Source: Chamaelirium japonicum
Taxonomy: Eukaryota > Streptophyta > Magnoliopsida > Liliales > Melanthiaceae
Length of the DNA: 64,000 bases
Reading direction: 5' to 3'
Assembly: GCA_947650365.1 (NCBI GenBank)
Contig: OX393549.1
Location: forward strand, 94,438,048 to 94,502,047
Part shown: in pieces, positions 34,490 to 46,100 of the stretch
How positions within the stretch are numbered: position 1 is the first letter of the stretch
Layout of the letters: every line of letters starts with the position of its first letter
Position numbers and translations under genes: made by a program
The notes under the pieces: model-generated
Database searches by the model: none
Told to the model about the DNA's origin: nothing
What the model saw: the letters and a program-made list of their open reading frames with translations, nothing else

Positions 34490-35929
34490 ACAGATAGGAA
34501 CTCAGAGTGGGTAGAAATGATAGGAACTCAGAGGAACGACAGGGTGGGTAGAAAAACAGTACTGATCTTAAAGCTAAACCATGCCGCATAGAATGAGAAG
34601 ACTTTTTAAAGATTTGACGAAATTAAGTGCATCCGGCTTTTGTCTAGGTTGATTTGTTGTGTTTTGATGCTGTATGATTAATTTGACCAAAGGGTATGTA
34701 AGAATGGAATTTTTTTGGAGCTATAGAATAGAATGAAAATTATCCATTCGTAATCATATAGAACTTGGGATATTAAGCTTGATGATACAAATGCGGGTTC
34801 AATCAAATGCCTCAGTACTCATCAATACTATGTGTACTTAGCTCAATCTTGTCCGTGCTTTGTTGATGTCATCACTGCTATGGAGTTGGTGAAATATGGT
34901 GTGGGTTCTAGAAATTATTCTGGAAGATTCATGTCACACTTTATCATGATTACATTAGAGAATTGGATCCAAATCATTTTTTGTTTTGCTGACATTGAAC
35001 ATATTGATACCACTTGCTCAAGCTGTAGTTGCCTTAGGATCAGCTGAAATCCTGCTTTCTACCAGATGAACAATAATGTAGACGTCTACACCTACAGCTT
35101 GGATAGACTAAATGTTGACAGGGCTGCGATATTGGTGTTTGGTCTCCATCCTTGTGCAACTTGGTGGTTCTTTTTAGGATTTTTACTTTTCTTCTTAGTC
35201 TACCATTTTGATCTTGCACACATTCTTTTATCCAAGATAAAAAAAAGTGTGCAACAAAGTAAATGTAATTCACTATTTAAGGAATCGGATCGCATAAAAG
35301 CAAGTAAAAATTCCTTAAAATTCCCAAAAATGCAAACAAAAAATGATGTTAATGCTTCGTGTGGTTAATATAGTCTACCTTTGTCATATTGTACCTCTGA
35401 AATCACACTTCCTCAAACATTTTTCTTGGAATTCACCGTTTATGGGGTTTTTTTTATTGTTTCGAATACAAATTGATAAGATCAGTTTCGCATTTTATTT
35501 AGAGAGTATACAGTTTCTTTTTCCAGACAATTGGAGGGAAAACTTTTCAAATCATTTGTTCCAAGAACATAACAGAATCACTAAAGTAAGCTAAGTCCAA
35601 GTCCAAATTATGATCTATACAATCACATACATATGATGCTTTCAAACTTCAAAAATGCATGTGTTCATATCATTTTATATTTTGAAAGAACAATTACCTT
35701 CAGTAAGTGACTTATTTCCATCAATAGGCGCATATATCATTTGTATAAGTTGTGGAATCAAAGTCGACATTAGATAGTCGATAGACTACCAGTAACTCTT
35801 AAATGTATACATATTTTTGGTACTCTTCTGCAATTTTTCATTTGCCAAAAATTACTTGCGTTGTTGCTTCACAATTTAAACTGCTAGCTGTTATATTTTT
35901 GTTACTAAGTCTTTTGAATCTGTCCATTG
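34490..35929. other. No recognised gene; exon-like piece near 34.8-35.0 kb
   Basis: A plus-strand frame with VITAMELVKYGVGSRNYSG (about 34868-34925) looks protein-like and may be a captured exon, but I cannot assign it. Confidence 0.25.
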
Positions 35930-36011
35930 CCGTCCTACACCATCAAGTGCCATAATTGTGGACATGGTACCGATCTAAGAGGGTGTCCCCAGTCTACTCT
36001 GAACAATGAAG
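35930..36011 (+). other. Exon-like fragment with zinc-knuckle-like cysteines
   Basis: An open segment reading TIKCHNCGHGTDLRGCPQST up to a GAAG|GTATAA donor-like site. The C-x2-C-x7-C spacing suggests a zinc-binding fold. Family not recognised; plus strand, antisense to the Helitron genes. Confidence 0.35.
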
Positions 36012-36322
36012 GTATAATTAGTGTATATGAATACTGTTTGAACATTGAAGGTATAATTAGTTTGTATTTGTATGCTGATCGAGGCCTCTAGAAAACATAT
36101 GCTTTGCTTTGAGACTTGGAATTGAACATATAGATGATATTGGAATTAAAAATGTAGATGATATGCTGTGATATTTCTGTTAATAGACTTCTTTCGTAGC
36201 AATTGAAGTTATAGTAAAACCTTAGACTGCTGTGACTGACATAAGAAGCATATTAATGCTGCATGATGATAACTTTTATCAAATCCAAACTATATTATCT
36301 TACAAATGGTAAATTTTGTTAG

Positions 36323-36421
36323 GTGATGCAGAAAACTGTACATCCTCAGATGCGGTACAAAAAGTGAGGCATCAGATCATAGAACACATCGATTTATGGC
36401 TCTCACAATGCCATAGCACGG
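36323..36421 (+). other. Exon-like fragment following the zinc-knuckle piece
   Basis: Acceptor TTGTTAG, 33 open codons including VRHQIIEHIDLWLSQC, then a CACGG|GTAGG donor-like site. Same strand and order as 35930-36011, so both could come from one captured host gene. Family not recognised. Confidence 0.35.
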
Positions 36422-36455
36422 GTAGGAATTTTTTTGTCCATTAGCAAATTATTGG
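36412..36455. repeat. Duplicated segment (partner 38291-38333)
   Basis: A shared stretch of about 43 bp beginning TAGCACGGGTAG and ending TTAGCAAATTATTGGA. Bases 36456-37552 show no recognisable gene. Confidence 0.85.
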
Positions 36456-37552
36456 ACACCAATTCATACATGTTTTTTTGTATATTCCACCAGATATATG
36501 ATGCCTTAACATTCATTATATGCTACGGTTGATGTGATTAATGAAAAATGAATGGCCCGTAACTTTTTTCTACCTTTGTCTTGCAAGAGTTATTTTTAAG
36601 TATATGCCACTTTACATAAAAAAGCTTATTAATCTTAAAATATGATGGTTATTTTAATTAATTAATGCCACTGCTGTTAGCATTATTATTCCATTAAGTT
36701 TGGGTGTTGGTGTTGATGTTGTAGTTGTTGTTTAGTTTCAATTATTATTGCTCTCTCCAAATAATATTTGAAACTTCTATTCTAATGTTTAGAGTTCATT
36801 TTCTTCATGAATCTCAATTCTCCTTTTGGTACCTTTACTTGTAAAGTGTGTATCTCTTAGGAATGAATTTAGAAAATTATAGGTCGAGTAATCTTTTATT
36901 ATTACTTTATAAGAATTAACCTTGAATTAGAGTGATGTTAAGATTGTTTGCTTACATAAATACTTACTTTATCTATTCAGCAAAACTTCATTCTAGAGAA
37001 TATACTGTTACATTATGAAAAATACAAATTTTTTATTACTAATTCTCCAATTTATGGAAGGTTAAACGCAAAAATCAAAACTTCATTTCTCTCTTCAAGC
37101 AAAACTTTGATCTAAGGTATTTGTCAATACTTTCTGAAATCGGTTTCTTTTTGCTTATGAATTCTCCAAATTGTAATTAAGGTACGTTATAAGCTCGCCA
37201 AATTATTTGACATTGATTGGTAACATTTTAATGACAAAATTCAGTGTTCTAGAAAAAAAAAATCACTTTTACTTCTTTAAAAAGAGTTAAAAAATAACTT
37301 CACATTAATAATTTCCAAGACAAAAAAGGGGCTAATACTTGAAAGCAAGACTAAAAACCGAGAAGCATGTCAAAAGATACGCTAAATATTCTTGTACATG
37401 TCGGATCGCATAACCTATGATACTTCCAAATAAAAGAAATAAGTGATGCAGCAGCAGTACAGGGTACACCATACATAAGTACAACAACTCCTCCAATAAA
37501 CCTATTAAGGAGTCCAATATGCAACATAGTAGGAACTTTTTGAAAAATGCGT

Positions 37553-37634
37553 GATAAATTGGATTCATATATGGATCCAAGGCCTTAAAGTAAACAAAAG
37601 CTAGGCCCATAACAACCAAATAAAGATAAATTAA
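37553..37634. repeat. Duplicated segment (partner 34320-34401)
   Basis: It continues, on the minus strand, into a 95-codon hydrophobic open frame (37332-37619) that could be a membrane-protein fragment but is not recognised. Confidence 0.85.
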
Positions 37635-37804
37635 TTCTTCAGTAAGTTAAATTCATGAACAAATATAATGCATTAGATTAAAAACACATCTACGGTCCCA
37701 ATTAATGGATATGTGACCAACATATGTTGGCATACGTCGGTCACCATGACTAACAAAATGGAATAATAGAATTGTTGTGGACCTTATTAATTTTCAAAAT
37801 TCCA

Positions 37805-37895
37805 TATAAGATAGAAATATTAATATTTTATTTTGGATAAGATGAAGAACTAATTTATACGCATAATCGTCATCTATAAAATATAGGTAAATGTT
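37805..37895. repeat. Duplicated segment (partner 38334-38424)
   Basis: About 90 bp that look identical in the two copies, from ATAAGATAGAAATATTAATA to AAATATAGGTAAATGTT. This is the best conserved pair in the region and so probably the youngest. Confidence 0.92.
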
Positions 37896-38290
37896 CTGGT
37901 TAGCATAGAAACACCCTGACCAAAATTTTATAGTTCCAAAGTCCTTCATTCCATCTGAACAAATACTATTCGTTATTTTCAAATTAAGAAACTGGGAATA
38001 AAAACATATTATTCTGGAATGATGCCAAACACCCCCTTATTGATCCGACCATTCAAGAACCTTCTTGCACTTTCTCCAATTCTTTGGATGAGACATCCTC
38101 TCACGTTTGCTTCGCTATGCATTAAGAGCACAGTTTGTCCAGTTCGGGATATCTCAACTATGGCAATTAGGGTTGTTAATGGGCCGGGTTCAGATCGGGC
38201 CACCCCATGTCCAAACATGTCCAAACTTATGAGTGTGCCCATATCCGGCTCGGGCCCAATTCAAATAATCAGGCTTGGTCCAAACCAAGC

Positions 38291-38424
38291 TAGCACGGGT
38301 AGAATTTTTTTTGTCCATTAGCAAATTATTGGATAAGATAGAAATATTAATATTTTATTTTGGATAAGATGAAGAACTAATTTATACGCATAATCGTCAT
38401 CTATAAAATATAGGTAAATGTTAC
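38291..38424. repeat. Composite of two duplicated segments joined end to end
   Basis: 38291-38333 matches 36412-36455 and 38334-38424 matches 37805-37895. Two sequences 1.4 kb apart upstream are fused here without spacer, as in filler DNA. Confidence 0.88.
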
Positions 38425-38690
38425 CTTACAGGTTGAACAGAACTTTTAAGATAAATCAAGAAGCGGAATATCCTCTTTAATCGGACCCAAATACGTTATC
38501 CTGCAAAGTTCGAAAATTCATAGAAAAGTTAGCAACAGATGATAGGTAAGAATGGTAAAAAATTTACGAATAAAAGAGAAAAGTAAACCTCAGGAAATAC
38601 TGTTTTTGGATGTGATGGAGACGTAATTCAGAAGCATCATTCTGTTATATAGGATAGAGATAAGGAGGTAAAATTAATGGGAAATAATTG
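38420..38690 (-). promoter_or_regulatory. Promoter/first-intron-like segment, copy 2 (probable Helitron 5' promoter)
   Basis: On the minus strand ATCCTATATAACAGAATG gives a TATA box. The transcribed side carries a TGAGGTTTACTTTT intron-like junction shared with 20631-20870. It sits between the probable Helitron 5' end and the Rep/helicase gene, so it could drive it through a long leader intron. Confidence 0.45.
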
Positions 38691-39047
38691 GATAGAGATA
38701 AGGAGGTAAATTTGAGGGGAAGTAATGGGTAATAATTGGAAATTGAAGAGATGCAATGGGAAAAAATGCCTCAACAAAACACAAATTCTAGGGCTGAAAA
38801 GAAAAACTGAAGATTGGGAAGGGATCTGTCGCATACCGAGAGAGGCGGTAGGAGAACGGCATGGAATTTAAGGGGAAGAAATGGAGAATTTGAGGGGAAG
38901 AAATGGATCCGAACGTTAGGTAATAAATGGAAATTTAAGAGATGCGATGGGTAAAACGGCCGGCGATGCAGATGCAGTGGAGTCGTCGCAGAGGTGGGTG
39001 GAAATGAAACGTCCGGCGAGGCAGATGCATTGGAGGCGTAGCATAGT

Positions 39048-39350
39048 TGGTCAGGCGTTGCATCGCAGAGGCAGCGTTGCATCGCAGAGGCAGTGGAGGC
39101 GTCGGAGAGGTGGCTGGAAATGGAACTCGTGCAGAGGCAGTGGAGGCGTCGCGATACTGGATTAATGAGAAGTAGTGGAGACTGTATTGAAGAGGGCGTT
39201 GCATCGCAGGGGAAGTGGAGGCGCTGTATTGAAGAGGCAGTGGAGGCGCTGTATTGAAGATAGTGGAGACTGTATTGAAGAGGGCGTTGCATCACAGGGG
39301 CAGTGGAGGCGCTGTATTGAAGAGGCAGTGGAGGCGCTGTATTGAAGATC
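39048..39350. repeat. Minisatellite (GCAGTGGAGGCG family) with 88-bp higher-order duplication
   Basis: Short units combining GGCAGTGGAGGCG, CTGTATTGAAGA and GCGTTGCATCGCAG. 39173-39260 and 39261-39348 form an almost perfect 88-bp tandem pair. Open frames here (for example minus 38771-39355) are repeat-encoded. It lies just inside the probable Helitron 5' end. Confidence 0.85.
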
Positions 39351-39395
39351 TCCACGTGTCAAAACGTAGGAGAAAGGGCTCCGTTTTAGTATATA

Positions 39396-39396
<1 letters not shown>

Positions 39397-39463
<67 letters not shown>
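39397..39463. repeat. AT microsatellite
   Basis: A perfect AT tract abutting the probable Helitron 5' end. Confidence 0.97.
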
Positions 39464-39466
<3 letters not shown>

Positions 39467-39624
39467 TGAATTTAAATTTGATTTCAAATTTAAGAGTTAG
39501 GCTGAGAGTTGGATGAATCATAGCCATTCATGTTTGTCCCCCCTTCAAACAAATCTGAACCGGTAATTAAGTTTCTAAACTATCCCCCATCATTCTCATG
39601 TTATAATAGATGGATATTAATAAA

Positions 39625-39667
<43 letters not shown>

Positions 39668-39671
<4 letters not shown>

Positions 39672-40386
39672 ACGGGGTATGAGCTGACAGCCTAATTTGA
39701 AATTAGGCTGCAGCTCCCAGCCTTCCAATTAATAGGATCTGGCCGTCCGATTAAAATTTTTATTTAATTTTTGTTTTCGGTCCGATATCCCGATCGAGAG
39801 AGAGAGAGAGAGATCTCCTTCCCCTCCGGCGCTGCACTCAGCCCCCACCGCAGACCACCCGCCCCCTCTCTCTCGCTCGCTCTCTCTCACTCGCACTGAA
39901 GCCCAACCACCGGCGCCGGTCAGGCCGCCGGAAAGGGGCGCTGCACTCAGCCCATCTCTCTCCCCTCCGCCAGTCCCGATCGCACTCCGGCCGGCCACCC
40001 CAAACAGTGAATCGCCGGAGATGGGGATGGAGATGGGCTATGCTGGCCACCCCAAACAGTGATCGCACTCCGGCCGGCCACCCCAAACATTGAATCGCCG
40101 GAGATGGGGATGGAGATGGGGCTGAGTGCAGTGCCGGAGTGAATCGCACTCGCCCCTTTCCGACGGGCGTGACCGGCACCAGTGTCGGGCTTCAGTGCTG
40201 AGTGCAGCGCCGGAGATGGGGATGGAGATCGGCTGAGTGCAGCGCCGGAGATGGAGATGGAGATCGGCTCTGCTCTCCCTTTCTCTCTCTCAATCGGACC
40301 AAAAATAGAAATTAAAAAAACCTTTAATCGGACGGCCAGATCCTATTAATTGGACGGCTGGGAGGCTGTCAGCTCATACCCCGTAT

Positions 40387-40388
<2 letters not shown>
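39668..40388. mobile_element. MITE with about 115-bp inverted repeats in an AT microsatellite
   Basis: Both ends read GAATACGGGGTATGAGCTGA inward and stay alike through CTGGCCGTCCGATTAAA to GGTCCGAT. The left arm has an extra small palindrome (CCTAATTTGAAATTAGG). The GC-rich interior repeats CCGGAGATGGGGATGGAGAT several times. Flanking AT tracts (39629-39667, 40391-40479) hide any target duplication. Confidence 0.88.

Positions 40389-40390
<2 letters not shown>

Positions 40391-40479
<89 letters not shown>
40391..40479. repeat. AT microsatellite, about 89 bp
   Basis: A perfect AT tract between two hairpin elements. Confidence 0.97.
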
Positions 40480-40482
<3 letters not shown>

Positions 40483-40483
<1 letters not shown>

Positions 40484-41127
40484 GGAGTGATCTGTTGCGA
40501 AACCCGGTTAAGATGCGAAACTCCCTTAATTGCGAAACTAAGCCACAACCGTCAGATCAACCGATCCAACGATCGATATTCAACCCCCCCCCCCGACCGC
40601 ATAGTAAAAGCGATTTCGGTGGGGGGGTTGAACCCCGGCTGTCTGATCAGAGTGAATCGAACGGCCCAAATCATTTCCGCCCCCGGTTTTGGTGGTTGGG
40701 ATGAACCTCGGTCGTCCGATCGGCTTGAATCGAGCGGCCTAAATTCTTTCCGCCCGGTTAAAAATTGTAGCCGTTTGATCGAATGATCGAACAGATGATA
40801 TCCCATGGGAAACAATCGAATAGGACAAAAGGTAATGATTACTATCATTACCTTTTGTCCTATTAGATGTTTCCCACATGATCTCATCCGTTCGATCATT
40901 CGATTGAACGACTACATCATTTAATCGGGCGGAAAGAATTTTGGCCGTTCGATTCACTCCGATCGGACGCCCGGGATTCAACCCCCCCACCGAAATCGCT
41001 GTTACTGTGCCCGCCACAGCAACAGCTGCGGTCGGTGGGGAGGGTGAATACCGATCGTTGGATCGGTTGATCGGACGGCTGTGGCTTAGTTTCGCATCTT
41101 AAGGAGGTTTCGCACCAGATTACTCCT
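40483..41127. mobile_element. Foldback element: about 645 bp, nearly all inverted repeat
   Basis: The left arm starts AGGAGTGATCTGTTGCGAAA and the inverted right arm AGGAGTAATCTGGTGCGAAA. The arms match, with gaps, for about 300 bp and close at a perfect central hairpin (GGACAAAAGGTAATGA pairing with TCATTACCTTTTGTCC, 40826-40862). A transcript would fold into one long hairpin. No coding sequence. Confidence 0.88.
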
Positions 41128-41128
41128 A

Positions 41129-41210
<82 letters not shown>
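41129..41210. repeat. CT then AT microsatellite
   Basis: Compound tract at the right edge of the foldback element. It is followed to about 41390 by GGGCCGGGCT-type repeat sequence. Confidence 0.95.
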
Positions 41211-41212
<2 letters not shown>

Positions 41213-41390
41213 GTGCCTATATTTAATTATATGTATCTTTATATTATTAAATGGGCCGGGCTGGAAAATACTAATCCCGGGTCCGGCCCTTTGACATATA
41301 AATCCCGGACCGGCCGGGCTTTGGAAGGGTTTTAACGGGCCGGATTTTGGCGGGCTTTTACTTGCCGGGCTAATTGACCGCCTACTCCCC

Positions 41391-41645
41391 TGATCAGACT
41401 TCGTACTTTGCCGTGGGTGCACGTGCAAAGGTGGCGTCGTCTGTTACTGGAAGAAGATCGAAATGAAGAGAGGAACCAGAAAACGTAGTGGTGTGGTGTC
41501 AACGAGAAGAGAGGTCTCGAAGCCCCGGCCACGTTTCTACCCGACTGCCGGCAAACCGACTTATTAAGAGAGAGAAAAAGGGAGAGAGACTTCACTGAAC
41601 AGTACCTAGGGTTAGGAATTCTCTCTCCGCCCCTCGCCTGCTCCA
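41391..41645 (+). promoter_or_regulatory. Promoter/leader of the DCAF-type WD40 gene
   Basis: A GC-moderate flank ending in a purine-rich then CT-rich leader, with a telo-box-like CTAGGGTTAGG (about 41608), just before the ATG at 41646. Repeat sequence begins only about 250 bp upstream of the start. Confidence 0.5.
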
Positions 41646-43105
41646 ATGGAGCCGTGGAATTTCCCCGACGGCAACGTCACAAGCTGCGTGGAAGGCAGGC
41701 GCATCGGATCCCTCCCGGTAATCCCCCTCACCTCTCAATCCCTTCCGGTGCTCCAGTTTGAGATCTCTAGTTTTTCTCTCAGTTTTCAGTCGGTATAAGA
41801 TGTTAGGGATTGTTCTTGAATCACAATTGATCGTTTACTTGTTTATGATTCCCAGAATATTGGAGTTCTTAGGCTTATATAGCATGCGGTTCCATTCTGC
41901 TGTATGGATCAAAATGTAGGGCCATAATCATAGAATATGTGTAGCCAGTGGCGGCTCTAGGAATTTGTACAAGTGGGGTCAAAAGTTGCATTAAATTTTT
42001 TTTTTTCTCTCTTATCAATATCTGTTATCTATTTTCAATAATTTGACAAAGATAATTTAATTTTCTCAAATTACAAATAAATAGAAAGTCTAATACACTG
42101 ATACTAATGTTTCTTACTCCCAAAAAACACACAAATACATAAACTCCTACAGTTGCATGTGTTTTCATATTTTGAAATCGTTGCATAATAGCCTTGTTAC
42201 CAACACTATCAAACACATACTTTTTAATATATGTGACCAAACAATCATTCATCCATTGATCTCCCATTCGGTTACGCAGTCTATCATTGCAGTCGCCACT
42301 GGTAAAATCAATGCTAATTTCACAAAGAAATAGACCAATGGATGTATAATATCCTTCTTTGTCTCCACTAATCTTCTAGCAGGGTCACAAATTCCTTGGA
42401 GTTTTGAAAATTCTTTGTTATGATGCATATTAGCAATATAAGTTTCAAGTTGATGGTCGAGTGCCACGAGGCCTACCGTAGAAAAATCAGATGGATAAAA
42501 CTGAGCAAGACTAATCAACCTCTCGTCATCAAAAACAGAAAATGAATGAGCAGAATTCAAGCAAGCCACACAAAGAAGCAACTCAGTGTTAACCTCTGTA
42601 AAACGATTGTTAAGGTCTTGAAGTTGTATATGTATGTTTGCATAGAATATCTCAACATGGTAGTTTTGCAAAATTTGTAATTTGTGGGTCTTTACTTTGT
42701 GGACTTCTAGGAACTACAAATTTATCGTCCATGTTTGGGATAGAAACATTGTGTTTGCTGTAAAATGAAGTTACTTCAACCAATAAATCTATGACTGCAT
42801 CGATCACTATCAAGTATCAACAATTACAGTGTTCAAAAAAACCAAGCTAGGGTTTTAACTGTTAGAAATTTGCGAATTACTGAATTAAAAATAGTAAATC
42901 TAAAGGATCGTGAAATGAACCCTAAATCAGTAACCCAAAAGAGTAGAGAAAGCAGAAAGAAGGGAAATGACAACAAAAAATTTGATTTCGGGGCTGAAAT
43001 CATCAAACAAACAAAAAAAAAAGAATTCAAACGGTTTGATTACATGCTCAAGGAAAAATGGCAAATCCTGGAGGAGGATGTGGGTTTCTCTCTCTCTCTC
43101 TATTA

Positions 43106-43137
<32 letters not shown>

Positions 43138-46100
43138 AAATATGTATTATAGATACACACACACAGACTAGTGGAAGTCCGTGCCGATCGGCATGCAGTG
43201 GGCACCTTTGGCGCAACTGTCAACACTGTCATGCCGACCTTTGATGGCAAAACTCAATCAGTCACCTTTGGCAACAATACACACCTCGGACGATGCACAA
43301 ATCTAACGTCGTCTTTGTCATCCTCAATTGTAAGTCAAATGACTCATTTGCTAGGAAGCATGGACACTTCCCTAGGCCTCTCGTACCCGTGTCGGACACC
43401 GACACTCGCCGGACACACATGTGCTGTGTTCCACGTGCTTCCGGGAGCCGAACACAGCTAGTCGCTCGTCGGGCACTTTCCGGACACAGCTGGTTGACGA
43501 GCTGTTCGATATAGGGTCGGGTCACAAGCTGTTGTGATTCAGTTTTGACTTCAAAGTGTCTGATCAATCGGATAGGTTGAAGCCAAAACTAAATTGCAGC
43601 CGTTCCTTTGCATTATAACCTCAAAGGATCAGATAGGTTGAAGCCAAAACTAAATTGCAGCCGTTCCTTTGCATGCCATTTGGGCCTGAGTGCGATTCAT
43701 TTGTCATGCTGTTTGTAACGGACGATTACGATTCAATTTTTGCTTTAACCTATCTGATCCTTTGAGGTTTTAGATATGTTGAAGCTAAAACTGAAACACA
43801 GTCATTATTTTCCATGTCATTTAGGGTTGTGTGCGATTCACCGATCGGGTTGGGTTAAACACAACCTTTTTTATTTTGCCGTGTCCCCGCCGTACTCGTG
43901 CCCTCCTTTTTTAGGATTTGCCGTGTCGGCGTACCCGTGTCGTGTCGTACCTGTGTCCCCGCACCAGTGTCAGTGCTTCTTAGGTCTTTAGAATTAATCA
44001 ACCACTGCTATACTTATGGACTTCGGCAATATATTTTTACTTTTTATTATGGTATTTGATGCTCTGATTGGTTTTTTCTTTCTTTAATTTTCTGCTTCAT
44101 GATAACTAACAGTATCACTTGTCTATAGGATGTGAATCACAGGTTACAAATGCATTCATCTTTGATACAGAGGCTCGCCCTAGAAAAAGATATCGAGGTA
44201 TTTATAGTCGTAAAAAGTTATATCCTACCTTTCCTGTGATATTTCTTTATAAGCTATTCATACATATACTGTCTTCTAGGTTGCACAGGAATTGAGAGTG
44301 AACATAACTGTAATAAAAGAAACCAATATATGGTCACAGCGAGTCCTTTTTAACAATAGATTATAGTGTCTCATAAGCTTTATATGTTTCCCATATTGTG
44401 GATAATTAGTTGCTTAGTTTGATATTGTAACTGAGAAAATTCTGATGTTGGCTTCGGAATTGGAAGCCTAAAAAACTGTGGGCTAGCAAATATCTAAGGT
44501 ATATTTTCCCAATAGGCACTTCGAATCTAAAGTCAAACTCTTCTTTAATTATTTTTGCCACTGTAATATAATATGTATGAAAATTTCCTTCATTTTGTTT
44601 TGATAAATGATATTGTAAGCCTTTTTCAGTGCTTCATGAGTGCTTATCTGATCTTTTCTACTGGAATTTTTTTTTTTGAGGTAATTGAAGGTTACCTTTT
44701 ATAAACTTCTTAACTTTTACCGATATAACTTTTCAAAGGAAAGTTCACTTTCCATGTACTTAAATTGTGTAGCCACTAGCCACCAAGGTAGGTCTGCCTA
44801 CCCACCCACTAACCTTTTAGGTTTCTTGGCATGCCCCTCTCATGCTAAGTTGCCTTGGTCAGATTTTCGGCACCAATATTGGAGGATTGACGCTAGATTG
44901 GTTGCTGGTTGGAAACTTCTTTTTATATTCCTTATACTTGAACCCATCTTGATAGGATAATGGTTTGGATGATGATGATAAAATGTTAACAGGAAAGTGG
45001 TTCTAATGAGGAGGCTTTGCAAAAATGAAATGACATGTTTGGTCTGCCTGTTCGCTCTTGTAGAAATTACAGTAAAGTTGATCATGTAATTCTACCTCTT
45101 TCTCAAAACAGGGATGCATGAAATTGTCTTTAAGTGATGACCATATTCTAAATTGTCTGTCAGAACACCCAAAAGATAGCTGATATATTATTTCTAAATT
45201 CTAAGTCTCTACCTTGTGTCATACACTATATGAGATCTCCAAACCTATTTAGAATATTATTTGAGCCTCACGATGCGACGGGAGCACTTACAATGCAAAA
45301 GAAGCCGATTCACTCGCTCCCATCCAGTTAAAAGCTTGGACGCAACCCAAGTGCAAGGGGTGCGTCTTCGCCTACGTGCATGCCTGGTCTTTTGACTGCA
45401 TTTTCCTGATTTTTTAGGGGGTACTGGAGCCTGGAGTCCCATGCACCCCACCCCACATTAAAATTATTCTTTATATGAGCTATTTTAGCAAAACAAGACA
45501 AAACTACGGTATTAAAACTGATAAAGAATGTAAATATTCTCAAATAGCATAAGCATAACATCAACTGAAATCTTCCATAAATAATTGATAAAACGTCTAA
45601 AGAATTGAAATATCTAGGTTTGTGACTTAAAATGACAAATCTACGAAACTAGAGAACCTCTTAAGGCAACAAAGAGTATACCAAAGCCTTCAATGGTGTA
45701 TGCATAAGTCACTAACGACAAAGCATGTCCCTGATCTTCTGTCCCTGACTAATGTTGAGGGCACCTGGAGGGAGACTCATTCAATCTTCGTCCTATTGCA
45801 TAGAAAGATGTTGAGACTCTGATTCCTTTATAGATTCAACCGCGTTGAATTCAAGGAATTTTTCACAAGGAACTTGGGCCTTACCCCTCTTGCAAGATGT
45901 ACATTACTCATCGATCTTGTCCCAGGCTTTAGGTTGCCCCATTTAACATTATTTTACGAGCCTTTTGGGGCATGGGTAGTTGCATCAACATGTCCAGGCT
46001 ATAGGTTGCCCCATTCATCATTATTTTACGAGCCTTTGGGGCATGAGTAGTTGCATCAACATGTGAGAGTTTGAGCATGTATGTTATCTCTGCACTCCTA

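Larger units (their letters stand above)
13263..39400 (-). mobile_element. Giant autonomous-type Helitron with captured host gene pieces
   Basis: Helitrons are rolling-circle DNA transposons ending in a 3' hairpin plus CTRR, inserted between A and T without target duplication. On the minus strand the left end reads hairpin, nine bases, CTAG, then T (13263-13290), inside a TA tract. The Rep/helicase (24157-29229) and RPA1-like (21595-24055) genes share this strand, as expected. The right (5') end is inferred near 39.4 kb, where the minus strand reads ACTATATACTAAAACGGAGC beside an AT microsatellite; this resembles plant Helitron 5' ends, but the leading TC is not clear. Inside are a dsRNA-binding-motif ORF, pieces of RBR ligase, NAC-alpha and other genes, and many internal duplications. 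The left boundary, strand and Rep/helicase are well supported. The single-element 26-kb reading is an inference; two or more nested Helitrons are possible. Confidence 0.65.

Noticed and set aside
38771..39355. 194-codon serine/proline-rich frame
   Set aside because: Driven by the 88-bp minisatellite and a non-ATG start; no recognisable family.
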